This document shows, piece by piece, positions 28,632 through 36,350 of a stretch of DNA of 52,702 nucleotides. The notes below the pieces were generated by a model. The model searched no databases and was not told the DNA's origin. It worked only from the letters and a program-made list of their open reading frames with translations. Position 1 is the stretch's first letter; every line of letters starts with the position of its first letter. Made by a program: the position numbers and the translations under genes. The stretch comes from Bacteroidia bacterium. GTDB taxonomy: Bacteria > Bacteroidota > Bacteroidia > Flavobacteriales_D > Sanyastnellaceae. Location of the stretch: NCBI GenBank assembly GCA_030427925.1, contig JAUICJ010000020.1, forward strand, positions 1 to 52,702. Direction: 5' to 3'.

Positions 28632-29176
28632 GCGGGATAGTAAGGTGAAATCATCAAGTACACGATGACCCCGGTCAGCGTCACGTACATCCAGAGCGGC
28701 CACGTGATGCGGGCAATTTTCCGGTGGCGCTCCACTTGCATCCGGAACCCCCGCAACCACGTAAACAACACCAACGGAATGATCACCGCTGACAACAAAA
28801 TGTGCGACAACAGCACGAAAAAGTAAACGGACCGGATCCACCCTTCGCCACCGAACTTCGTCGATTCCGTCGTGAGGTGAAACGCCACATAGGAAACCAG
28901 AAACAGCACCGAAAGCCCCAACGCCGTGGTGGTGGCTGCCCGGTGGATGTCAATGCGCTTGTTTTTGATGGCGATGAAGGCCACAACCAACGCCAGGAAC
29001 GCCGTACCATTGAACACGGCATTCAGTGCGGGAAGCAGGTACAAGGCCTTCCGCGTTTCTTCCGAAAGGGATTCCGCAGGGGGAATCAAGAACAACAACG
29101 CCACCACCGCGGGAACGGCCAAGGCTGCGGCCCAAATCACCCGACTCACCGTGCGTTCGTTTTCAATCCAGCTCAT
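28628..29176 (-). CDS. DUF420 membrane protein (CtaM-like oxidase assembly factor)
   Basis: A 182-residue inner-membrane protein with five helices. The conserved stretches are LPALNAVFNGTAFLALVVAFIAI, IDIHRAAT, SYVAFHLTTE and LLSHILLSAVIIPLV, whose histidines are typical of DUF420. Members assist assembly of haem-copper oxidases (CtaM in Firmicutes). I prefer ATG 29176; a TTG at 29200 overlapping the SCO stop would add eight residues. It belongs to the oxidase cluster. Confidence 0.85.
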   Translation of the reverse strand: MSWIENERTVSRVIWAAALAVPAVVALLFLIPPAESLSEETRKALYLLPALNAVFNGTAFLALVVAFIAIKNKRIDIHRAATTTALGLSVLFLVSYVAFHLTTESTKFGGEGWIRSVYFFVLLSHILLSAVIIPLVLFTWLRGFRMQVERHRKIARITWPLWMYVTLTGVIVYLMISPYYPA

Positions 29177-29196
29177 GCCATCCAAGTTTTCAGGGC

Positions 29197-30429
29197 TCAA
29201 GGCTCCGTTGCCAAGAGCTGCTTCAAGTGGTTCAACAACTCATCCACCTCTTCGGTTGCCGTTCCGTCATAATAACCGCGAATCCGTCCTTGCCCGTCGA
29301 TGAGCGCGAACGTGTCGGAGTGGAAAAAACCGCCTGCCGCCGTGTCGCTGGGCAAGGCCGTCAGGTAATACCCGTTGCGCGCCATGTCGTACAGGTCCGC
29401 CTCAGCGCCCGTCAGGAACTTCCATTGCGCCGTATCCGCTCCGATGCGGGTCGCGTATTCGAGCAACCGCTGCGGCGTGTCGCGCACCGGGTCGACTGTG
29501 TGACTGAGGATGAGCACCTCGTCTTCCGTGATGCCCTCCTTGCGCAGTTGGGCTTGCAAGCGAACCAGTTGGCTGCTCATCACGGGACAAATCGTAGGGC
29601 AATGCGTAAAGAAGTAATCCACTACCCGAACCCGTTCCCCCACATCCCGGTGCGAATACTCCCGACCGTCTAAGTTCGTGAAGGCAAACGGTGGCACCAC
29701 ATGCCCTTCAGGCCCCATCACGGGCAACGGCTCCGCATCCGCCAACGCCTCCGCGGCCTTCTCCCGCGCATACGCCGCTTCATCCAGTTCCTTTTGCAAC
29801 AACGCGATGTCCTCCACCGCATCCCGGATCGCGTCCTCCGATGCAGCGTGGTAGACGCCGCGCAAGTACCCCGACGCATCGACCAGCCAAATCGTCGCCA
29901 CGTTGTAGGGGTCCGCCGGGTCGCGTTGGATCATGAAGTCCTCCGAGACCAACCGGTCGATTTCCGCCCGGTCGCCCGTCAAGTACTGCCACTTGCCATC
30001 GACCTCGTTGTAGCGCGTATTCGTTTCCACGTAATCCCGCAACACTTCGGGGCGGTCCTGTTCGGGCTTGAGCGTGAAGCAGACGGTCACGATGTCTTCC
30101 TCAGCCCGGTAGCGGAAGTTGGGCCAAAGCAACTGCTTCGTCACACTGGCTACGTGGGGAGCATCCGTCGCAAAGAAGGCCGCGAGCCACACCTTCCCTG
30201 CGAGGGAGTCGCGGGTGAAGGCCACACCGTTTTGGTTGATCAATTCGAAGTCGCCCACCCGTTGAACCCCTGGGGTGCGTCCTTCCACCGGGCCGTCGAC
30301 GGTGTAATAGGGCAGCGTGTTGAATTCGTGCTCGCCCATGATGCCGAAAAGCACCAGCCCAAACAAGGGCAAAAACAAAAGTACGCCCCCGAGGAGGGCG
30401 TACTTTTTCAATGCGTGAATCCGGGTCAT
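29197..30429 (-). CDS. Tandem SCO1/SenC-family protein, first domain degenerate
   Basis: A 410-residue membrane-anchored thioredoxin-fold protein for delivering copper to, or reducing, the CuA site of cytochrome oxidase. An anchor helix (about residues 9-30) is followed by two SCO domains. The second (about 240-405) has the full copper site: FFTHCPTIC (C277, C281) and FFHSD (H370). The first (about 55-215) has the same layout (VGDFELINQNG, KWQYLTGDR against QWKFLTGAE) but D89 and V93 replace the cysteines and N176 replaces the histidine. A charged Ala/Glu-rich helix (about 212-233) joins them. Known SCO proteins are about 200 residues with a single domain. It lies between the subunit IV and DUF420 genes. 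Confidence 0.88.
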   Translation of the reverse strand: MTRIHALKKYALLGGVLLFLPLFGLVLFGIMGEHEFNTLPYYTVDGPVEGRTPGVQRVGDFELINQNGVAFTRDSLAGKVWLAAFFATDAPHVASVTKQLLWPNFRYRAEEDIVTVCFTLKPEQDRPEVLRDYVETNTRYNEVDGKWQYLTGDRAEIDRLVSEDFMIQRDPADPYNVATIWLVDASGYLRGVYHAASEDAIRDAVEDIALLQKELDEAAYAREKAAEALADAEPLPVMGPEGHVVPPFAFTNLDGREYSHRDVGERVRVVDYFFTHCPTICPVMSSQLVRLQAQLRKEGITEDEVLILSHTVDPVRDTPQRLLEYATRIGADTAQWKFLTGAEADLYDMARNGYYLTALPSDTAAGGFFHSDTFALIDGQGRIRGYYDGTATEEVDELLNHLKQLLATEP

Positions 30430-30448
30430 GCGTTCCGGAGTTGTGCCA

Positions 30449-30826
30449 TCAATGGAAGGTGCTGAAGAGGCTCAAGTGCCCGAAGCCCTCGGTGATGGCA
30501 ATGAAAATGAGGTAAGCAATGAACACGAGGTAAGGCGCCAACACCACGCGCTTCAAGTTCGAGCGCTCGTCACCGAGGTGCATGAACACCATGACGATGT
30601 AGGCGGCCTTCACGAGCGTCATGATGATGAACGTCCACTTGATGGCCGTCCACGTGAACGTTTCCGAACGCTTGAAGAAAATGCCCATCAGCACCTCAAT
30701 GGTCGTCAGGACCGTCAACAGCACGGTCACCTTCACGATGTTCTTGCGGATCTTGATGCCCTCTTCTTCGCTGTGGTGAGCGTTCAGGGCGTAGCTGTCA
30801 TTGACAAGGAGGTCGTCGCGTTCCAT
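30449..30826 (-). CDS. Cytochrome c oxidase subunit IV family protein
   Basis: A 125-residue inner-membrane protein with three helices (about 30-50, 62-82, 92-112). The segments VTVLLTVLTTIEVLMGIFF, FIIMTLVKAAYIVMVFMHLGDE and APYLVFIAYLIFIAITEG are typical of prokaryotic oxidase subunit IV, a small structural subunit. It follows subunit III with four bases between, so it is in the same operon. The histidine-bearing N-terminal segment (NAHHSEEEG) is common in Bacteroidota members. Confidence 0.88.
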   Translation of the reverse strand: MERDDLLVNDSYALNAHHSEEEGIKIRKNIVKVTVLLTVLTTIEVLMGIFFKRSETFTWTAIKWTFIIMTLVKAAYIVMVFMHLGDERSNLKRVVLAPYLVFIAYLIFIAITEGFGHLSLFSTFH

Positions 30827-30830
30827 GGCG

Positions 30831-31802
30831 TCAGATGAGGTAGAAGAAGGTGAATACGAATACCCAAACGAGGTCTACGAAGTGCCAGTACAAGCCGACC
30901 TTCTCAACCATCTCGTAGTGCTTCCGGCGCTCAAAGACTCCATTCACGGCCATGATCAACACGATGAGGTTGATGATGACACCACTGAAGACGTGGAATC
31001 CGTGGAAACCCGTGATGAAGAAGAAGAAGTTCGCGTAGGATTGCTGAACGGCGTATTCGCTGTCGTGCATGTTCGCTCCGAAAGCGAAGTTTTCCGAACG
31101 GGCGTTCCACAGCTTCAGGGCATCCGCACCCGACACCGCGCTTTCGTTCTCCACGTACTTGTTCAACGTCAAGGTCTCGAGGGCGACTTCATGGCCGTTG
31201 TCCACGAACATCACGTTCCCGTGGCCCTCGTGCATCGACACGGTGAGGTCACCTTCCCGCCATTTGGCCACGGCATCACCGAGGTGGTGGTCCATGTACA
31301 CCGCATCGCCCGCGTTCAGCGTGAACTGCTCGCCGTCGACATCGGTCACGGTCACTTCCTCAGCGAGCAGGAACATCCCGCCCGAACCGTGGATGAAGTG
31401 CGACCATTCCCAAGCCTGCGAGCCGAGGAAGAAGAAACCGCCGATGACCGTAGCGAACAGCCACCGGACCACGCCGCGCTGGTCGTTCCGGTGTCCCGCT
31501 TCAACCGCCAACACCATCGTCACCGAAGAAACGATGAGGATGAACGTCATCAAGGCCACATAAATCAAGGGGTACTCGCCTTCGAGGCCCGGAAGCGCTC
31601 GGAAAACTTGTTCGCCGATTGGCCAAGCGTCTTCACTTCCTGCCCGCGCAAATCCGTATGCAGTCAACAACCCGCCGAACGTCAACGCGTCCGATACCAG
31701 GAAGTACCACATCATCATCTTGCCGTAGGTGACGCTGAATGGCGACCGTCCGCCGCCCCAGAGGATCTCTTTAGAAATCGCTTTTGTTGCTTCTCCGCCC
31801 AT
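30831..31802 (-). CDS. Cytochrome c oxidase subunit III (first copy, with large insertion)
   Basis: A 323-residue oxidase subunit with the helices of subunit III: SYGKMMMWYF-like start (YGKMMMWYFLVSDALT), LIYVALMTFILIVSSVTM, GGFFFLGSQAWEW, FFFFITGFHGFHV and GLYWHFVDLVWVFVF at the end. Between SQAWEW and the FHGFH helix there is a soluble insertion of about 110 residues (about 140-252), rich in Asp, Glu and His, which should face the periplasm. Related Bacteroidota proteins carry an insertion here too. A -7 box lies 16 bases upstream. Confidence 0.92.
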   Translation of the reverse strand: MGGEATKAISKEILWGGGRSPFSVTYGKMMMWYFLVSDALTFGGLLTAYGFARAGSEDAWPIGEQVFRALPGLEGEYPLIYVALMTFILIVSSVTMVLAVEAGHRNDQRGVVRWLFATVIGGFFFLGSQAWEWSHFIHGSGGMFLLAEEVTVTDVDGEQFTLNAGDAVYMDHHLGDAVAKWREGDLTVSMHEGHGNVMFVDNGHEVALETLTLNKYVENESAVSGADALKLWNARSENFAFGANMHDSEYAVQQSYANFFFFITGFHGFHVFSGVIINLIVLIMAVNGVFERRKHYEMVEKVGLYWHFVDLVWVFVFTFFYLI

Positions 31803-31818
31803 GGTGGGAATTTGGGCG

Positions 31819-31826
31819 CAAACTTA
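31819..31826 (-). promoter_or_regulatory. Internal -7 promoter box in the oxidase cluster
   Basis: TAAGTTTG on the minus strand is an exact TAnnTTTG match, 16 bases before the subunit III start and inside the 94-base gap between the two subunit III genes. No clear TTG partner. It could give a second transcript for the downstream half of the cluster. Confidence 0.5.
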
Positions 31827-31896
31827 CTAAAGGAACTGCGAAAATCCCCACCTTATGGGACCTATTGAGAATCGTTCTAAACTAGGCCAAATCCCA

Positions 31897-32682
31897 TCAA
31901 TTCATCAAAAACAGGAATCCGAACAGGTAGAGCCAGAGGATTCCGAGGAAATGCCAGTACGTGTTCATCGTTTGGAGGCGGACCGTGTCGCCGGCGTGAA
32001 TGGTGCCTTGGAACACGCGGATGCCATTGACAACGAGGTAGATGAAGCCGAACACGAGGTGCAAAATGTGGATGGCAATGAGGACCCACAAGAGGCCGCT
32101 GCCGAGGTTGCTCGTCCGGGTGACGTCCGGCGTAATGGGCTGCGCCATGAGTTTGTCATCCGGCATGTAAAATTCCTTGCGGATCGCATCGTAGAGCAGC
32201 GGCTCGTCGTTCACTGTGACCGTGTAGTCGACGCCGTAGACGGCCGGACCGTCCACGAGGTCCTTGATGGAGTTCCAGCGGTAGGCCTCGCCGGATTCGG
32301 TTTGTGTGACCGTGAAGCCCAAACCCAGATCCGACAACGCCCGCCAGCCCGCCGATTGGGAGAGCGTGAAGGCCACGCCGAGCGCGAGCGTCACGCCGAG
32401 CGCGAGCAGCGTCCCGTTTTTCGAACCTGCGCGCATTTGGCGCAGCGCAACAATGGCCGTCGCGGAGGAAGCCGCGAGGAACGCCAAGCTCCACCACAGC
32501 GCGTCGGGTGCCGTGGCGTGGACCCAGAATTTCCCCATGTTCAAAACGATGTAGGCGCTGGTGAAACCGGCGAACATCATGACAACGGCGAAGATGATGA
32601 AGTACATCAGCATCTTCTTCGTCCGTGCGCGAACAGCGGGGTCGACTCCTTCGAAAACGTCGGTGCGGGTGGTGGTGGTCAT
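31897..32682 (-). CDS. Cytochrome c oxidase subunit III family protein (second copy)
   Basis: A 261-residue membrane protein of the same fold as the first subunit III but clearly diverged. It has MLMYFIIFAVVMMFAGFTSAYIV, SLAFLAASSATAIVAL, an insertion of about 80 residues (about 110-190), LWVLIAIHILHLVFGFIYLV and the final NTYWHFLGILWLYLFGFLF, where the WHF/W motif of subunit III is kept. Paired subunit III genes are usual in this oxidase type of Bacteroidota. It starts four bases after ctaB, so the two are co-transcribed. Confidence 0.88.
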   Translation of the reverse strand: MTTTTRTDVFEGVDPAVRARTKKMLMYFIIFAVVMMFAGFTSAYIVLNMGKFWVHATAPDALWWSLAFLAASSATAIVALRQMRAGSKNGTLLALGVTLALGVAFTLSQSAGWRALSDLGLGFTVTQTESGEAYRWNSIKDLVDGPAVYGVDYTVTVNDEPLLYDAIRKEFYMPDDKLMAQPITPDVTRTSNLGSGLLWVLIAIHILHLVFGFIYLVVNGIRVFQGTIHAGDTVRLQTMNTYWHFLGILWLYLFGFLFLMN

Positions 32683-32686
32683 GGCG

Positions 32687-33550
32687 TTAGAGTTGATCGA
32701 GAACGTATGCGATTTGGACCAAAGGCAGGTAGAGGAACGAGGCGAACATCAGCCGCCGCGCATCTGCCAATTCCAGCGAGCGGTAAAGCTTCAGGGCCGC
32801 CCAAAGGAAGCCGATTCCGGCCACGAGGGACACGATGAGCGCGGCATTTCCCACCATCGGCGCGCCCGTCGGCAACGCCCAAGGAAGGAGGCTGGCGGGA
32901 ATGCAGAAGGCGGTGTAGAGGACGATTTGGAAGGCCGATTCCTTCGTGCGCCCACCGCGAAACGGCAGGAGTTGGTAGCCGGCCTTTGCGTAGTCGTCGT
33001 GTGCGAGCCAAGCGATGGCCCAAAAATGCGGGAACTGCCACATGAACTGCACGGCGAACAAGGTGCCCGGCTCGATGCCGAAGTCGCCGGTGGCGGCCAC
33101 GTAGCCGATCATGGGCGGAAGGGCACCGGGGAAGGCACCGACGAAGACGCTGAGGGAGGTTTTGCCCTTCAGTGGCGTGTAGATGAACGCATAGCTGACG
33201 ATTGCTGCGACACCCAGCCAGCCGCTCAATGGGTTGAGGGAGAACAAGCTGCCGAGTCCGATGGCGGCCGCTGCGAGGCTCCATCCCCAGGCCTGGGCCG
33301 GCGACATCCGACCCGTGGGAAGGGGGCGGTTTTCCGTTCGCGCCATGAGCCCGTCAATGCGCCGTTCGATGATTTGGTTCAACCCGTTCGACGCGCCCGT
33401 AAGCAAGTAGCCGCCCACCGCAATCTTCAGCAGCGTGGGCAAATCGATTTCCTCCGTCGCCATGAACCAACCGAGCACAGCCGACAGCACGACGAAGAAC
33501 CCCAAGCGGAGTTTGAAGAGGGTGGCGACGTCTTTGAGGGTTCCGGACAT
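32687..33550 (-). CDS. ctaB: Protoheme IX farnesyltransferase (haem O synthase)
   Basis: A 287-residue UbiA-superfamily inner-membrane enzyme that adds a farnesyl group to haem b to give haem O for the oxidase. The first prenyl-diphosphate motif is seen in NGLNQIIERRIDGLMARTENRPLP, with the basic TENRPLPTGR typical of CtaB/CyoE; a second acidic site reads AHDDYAKAG. About eight or nine helices. It is the first gene of the oxidase cluster with its own -7 box upstream. Catalytic subunits I and II are not in the window. Confidence 0.95.
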   Translation of the reverse strand: MSGTLKDVATLFKLRLGFFVVLSAVLGWFMATEEIDLPTLLKIAVGGYLLTGASNGLNQIIERRIDGLMARTENRPLPTGRMSPAQAWGWSLAAAAIGLGSLFSLNPLSGWLGVAAIVSYAFIYTPLKGKTSLSVFVGAFPGALPPMIGYVAATGDFGIEPGTLFAVQFMWQFPHFWAIAWLAHDDYAKAGYQLLPFRGGRTKESAFQIVLYTAFCIPASLLPWALPTGAPMVGNAALIVSLVAGIGFLWAALKLYRSLELADARRLMFASFLYLPLVQIAYVLDQL

Positions 33551-33572
33551 GGTAGGTTAACAACTTGCGCGG

Positions 33573-33580
33573 CAAAAGTA
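33573..33580 (-). promoter_or_regulatory. -7 promoter box of the oxidase cluster (ctaB)
   Basis: TACTTTTG on the minus strand is an exact TAnnTTTG match, 22 bases before the ctaB ATG. A TTG lies 15 bases further upstream, a shorter spacing than usual. Confidence 0.5.
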
Positions 33581-33611
33581 CTGCACGAAGGTGCGCAAAG
33601 TGTGTTGCGGG

Positions 33612-35153
33612 TTACCAATCCCGCTCTTCCAATGCGGGTTGGACGCGCAGGCCAAATTCCAATCGCCCCCACCACACGCCTTCCCCCGCTTCGGCCCACC
33701 GGCCGGCGGCCCGCATGAACAGCCGCCCGTACCCGAACCGCTCGTGCGCCCACTCCACATCCGCGAACCCGCGCCACGTCGTGACCACCTCACCGAAGAG
33801 TTCGCCCACGCCGTCTTGGACAGGCCGCAGCGTGTAGGAGAGGAGCGGGCTGGTGCCCAAGCTCGTCGAAGCGTTGGGGTCGGCCGCGCTGATGATGCTG
33901 CGCCCTCCTTCCAACGCGGCTTGCACGTCGTCCACGCCTTGCCGCACGTGGGTCGCCCCGATGGAAAGCCGCACGCGATCCCAGGTCGCGATGCCGTGCA
34001 CCCGCCATTCGATGAAGTTGGCTCCCAGGGGATGGGCGAGGGGGCTCCGGTCGTGGGTCCAGGCCGTCTCCTCCACGACGTGGCTGTATGTGTAGGGCCG
34101 GGCAGCACACCGTTCCAGAACGGCATGCCAGACGTCTCCTCGGTGGTGCACGGTGTGGACTGTTGCCCATTTGTTCGCCCACCACCCGCGGTCGCTGAAC
34201 ACTTCGCGGGTAACCCATTCGTCGAAGAGCCACTGGCTGCTGAGCGACCACCTGCGGTCGGGGGAGTGCCATGCACCTTCGAGGCCCACGAGGGCGTTGT
34301 CGGCGGAACCGAGGCGGTATTCGGTCGGCCGGAACGCCACGAACGGCACGAAGTAGGCCGGCTCGAGCCGAAAGGGAATGCCCGAATCGACGGCCAGCCA
34401 AGTGACCGCACCGAACAACGTCCCTTCGAATCCACGCCCGAGGTCGGCGCTGACGGAATGGGCAGCAAGGAACGACCGGTTCCGCTCCGCATACTGCCAC
34501 GGCGCCCACGCATTGGGGTCGGTTCCTGGGACATCGGGCGGCGAACCCTCGAACCATTGGCGTTTCGCGGCGATGAGGTGTTCGTACCGCACGCGCCCGC
34601 CGTCCACTTGCAGGGCGAGCTGGGGGAGAGGCGCCGCCGCTTGATCCATCCAAACCGATCGCCAACCGTGCCCCCAATGGCGCGCAAGTTGGCCCGCTTG
34701 CAAGGAAATGGACGGGCTGATTTGGTAGGCCACCAACCCTTCTAAGCGGGTGGCGCCCACGGAGGTGAGGTTGGGGGTGTTCGCTCGGCCCCATCCATCG
34801 AATACGCCCCACGTGTAGGCCAATTCATGCCACGGCCCCGACACCCCGGGGATGCGGCGGTATTGGCCCTTCACGTGGACCTCCCACTTTTCCGCTTCGT
34901 CTTGACCGCGAACTTCCAACAGCGCTGTGCCGCCCCAACCGCCACTTCCAGAGAACAAGGGGCTTTGGCGTGCTCCCAAGGCCAACAGGGGCTCAACGCC
35001 CGCCCCAACGCTCCACCCCGCCGAATCCAACGCGATGTCACCCCCAAGTGAGTGGGTCAGCATGGGGGCCAATGAATCGCTCCCGGAGAAAGCGAACGCG
35101 CTTCCCCAACCCCAAAACATTCCCCACGCGACGACCAGTAACAGACGGTGCAT
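33612..35153 (-). CDS. Wzi-like capsule assembly outer-membrane protein
   Basis: A 513-residue protein with a signal peptide (about residues 1-21, ending AFAFS) and a beta-barrel pattern throughout: alternating stretches such as GLVAYQISPSISLQAGQLA, RHWGHGWRSVW and FRLEPAYFVPF. This matches the layout of Bacteroidota proteins annotated as capsule assembly Wzi family, thought to help fix capsule or export glycan at the cell surface. I chose ATG 35153; a GTG at 35171 overlaps the upstream gene. It directly follows the WecA-like transferase, which supports a role in surface polysaccharide. Confidence 0.7.
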   Translation of the reverse strand: MHRLLLVVAWGMFWGWGSAFAFSGSDSLAPMLTHSLGGDIALDSAGWSVGAGVEPLLALGARQSPLFSGSGGWGGTALLEVRGQDEAEKWEVHVKGQYRRIPGVSGPWHELAYTWGVFDGWGRANTPNLTSVGATRLEGLVAYQISPSISLQAGQLARHWGHGWRSVWMDQAAAPLPQLALQVDGGRVRYEHLIAAKRQWFEGSPPDVPGTDPNAWAPWQYAERNRSFLAAHSVSADLGRGFEGTLFGAVTWLAVDSGIPFRLEPAYFVPFVAFRPTEYRLGSADNALVGLEGAWHSPDRRWSLSSQWLFDEWVTREVFSDRGWWANKWATVHTVHHRGDVWHAVLERCAARPYTYSHVVEETAWTHDRSPLAHPLGANFIEWRVHGIATWDRVRLSIGATHVRQGVDDVQAALEGGRSIISAADPNASTSLGTSPLLSYTLRPVQDGVGELFGEVVTTWRGFADVEWAHERFGYGRLFMRAAGRWAEAGEGVWWGRLEFGLRVQPALEERDW

Positions 35154-35167
35154 GCGGCAAAGGTCGT

Positions 35168-36313
35168 TCACAGAATCGCCCCGCGGCTGTTGTGCCGCAT
35201 GTGATGGCGCTCCTTCTCAAGTCGTTCTCTTCGGTTCGCCTTGACGCTTGCAGATTTCCGAAGGATGGGCGTAAAAAATCCGAAAGCCAATCCCAACAAC
35301 GCGACAAATTTGACGGTGTCGTTGCCCGGAACGAACGCGAAAAGGCCCCAGCCGATTCCCGCAATCAGCAGCGTGTACGCGTGCACAGCGAGGCTCGTCC
35401 GCTGGTGACCCCAGCCGAGGGCCATCATCCGGTGGTGCAAGTGGTTGCGGTCGGGCGCAAAAGGTGAACGGCCTTTCTTGATGCGCAACGTGAAGACCCG
35501 GAGCGTATCGACCAACGGATAAGCCAACAGCGTCATCGCAATGACCGGCGCAGGGACCGCGCTCAAAAATTCAGGTAAGAGGGCTTCGTCCAAATTGATG
35601 CACTCAATGGCAAACACATAAGCCAAAAGGCCCACGGGCAAGGACCCGCCATCGCCGAGGAAAATGTTGGCGGGATACCAATTGAACCGGAGGAAACCGA
35701 GCAAGGCACCGCAGAGGGCGAAGGCAACGACGGCGCTGTGGATTTGGCCCACCGACGCAAACAACAACCCGAAAGCAAACGACGAAATCGCCCCGAATCC
35801 CCCAGCAAGTCCATCCACCCCGTCGATCAAATTCATCGCGTTCACGACCACGATGTAGACGAACAAACTGAAGAGGCTCGAAACGTAAAAGGGGATCTCC
35901 TCGATGCCAAAGAGCCCATTGAACGTCGTGATGCGGAAGCCGCCTTCGAAAATGAGCAACCCACCAAGCAACAGGTGCACCAGCAGCTTTTTACTCGGAG
36001 ACAGGCCCACCAAATCGTCTTTCAGCCCCAAGAAGAAGAGCACCACGAAGGCGGAAATCGCAGCTCCCCAGTGCTCGCCTGTTTGGGCGGATTGGATGGC
36101 ATCAGGCAGAAAGAGGGTCACGGATGTGAGCAAGCCAAAAAAGACCGCAACGCCGCCGATCGTAGGCACGGCGCGCGTGTGAAGCTTGCGCTCCCCTTCG
36201 GGTTCATCCACCAGCCGTTTCCGGCGTGCCACCGCAATCAACGTGGGCATGGAGAAGAGCACCAAGCCACCCGCGAGCAAGAAGGATTTCAAAAAGATTG
36301 TAAGTGAATCCAC
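35168..36313 (-). CDS. WecA/MraY-family glycosyl-1-phosphate transferase
   Basis: A 381-residue multi-pass membrane enzyme that moves a sugar-1-phosphate (usually GlcNAc-1-P) from UDP to undecaprenyl phosphate, starting a surface glycan. Its motifs are GLKDDLVGLSP, NLIDGVDGLAGG, FLGDGGSLPVG and the HHR-type DRNHLHHRMM that separates WecA-like enzymes from MraY. It starts with GTG at 36313. The peptidoglycan cluster genes are absent, which also supports WecA rather than MraY. Confidence 0.9.
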   Translation of the reverse strand: MDSLTIFLKSFLLAGGLVLFSMPTLIAVARRKRLVDEPEGERKLHTRAVPTIGGVAVFFGLLTSVTLFLPDAIQSAQTGEHWGAAISAFVVLFFLGLKDDLVGLSPSKKLLVHLLLGGLLIFEGGFRITTFNGLFGIEEIPFYVSSLFSLFVYIVVVNAMNLIDGVDGLAGGFGAISSFAFGLLFASVGQIHSAVVAFALCGALLGFLRFNWYPANIFLGDGGSLPVGLLAYVFAIECINLDEALLPEFLSAVPAPVIAMTLLAYPLVDTLRVFTLRIKKGRSPFAPDRNHLHHRMMALGWGHQRTSLAVHAYTLLIAGIGWGLFAFVPGNDTVKFVALLGLAFGFFTPILRKSASVKANRRERLEKERHHMRHNSRGAIL

Positions 36314-36317
36314 GGTT

Positions 36318-36325
36318 CTAAAGTA
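36318..36325 (-). promoter_or_regulatory. -7 promoter box of the WecA-like gene
   Basis: TACTTTAG on the minus strand has one mismatch to TAnnTTTG and ends four bases before the GTG start, so the transcript would be leaderless with a GTG start codon. Confidence 0.45.
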
Positions 36326-36350
36326 CCCTAAAGCGTTGTGCGATGGGGTT

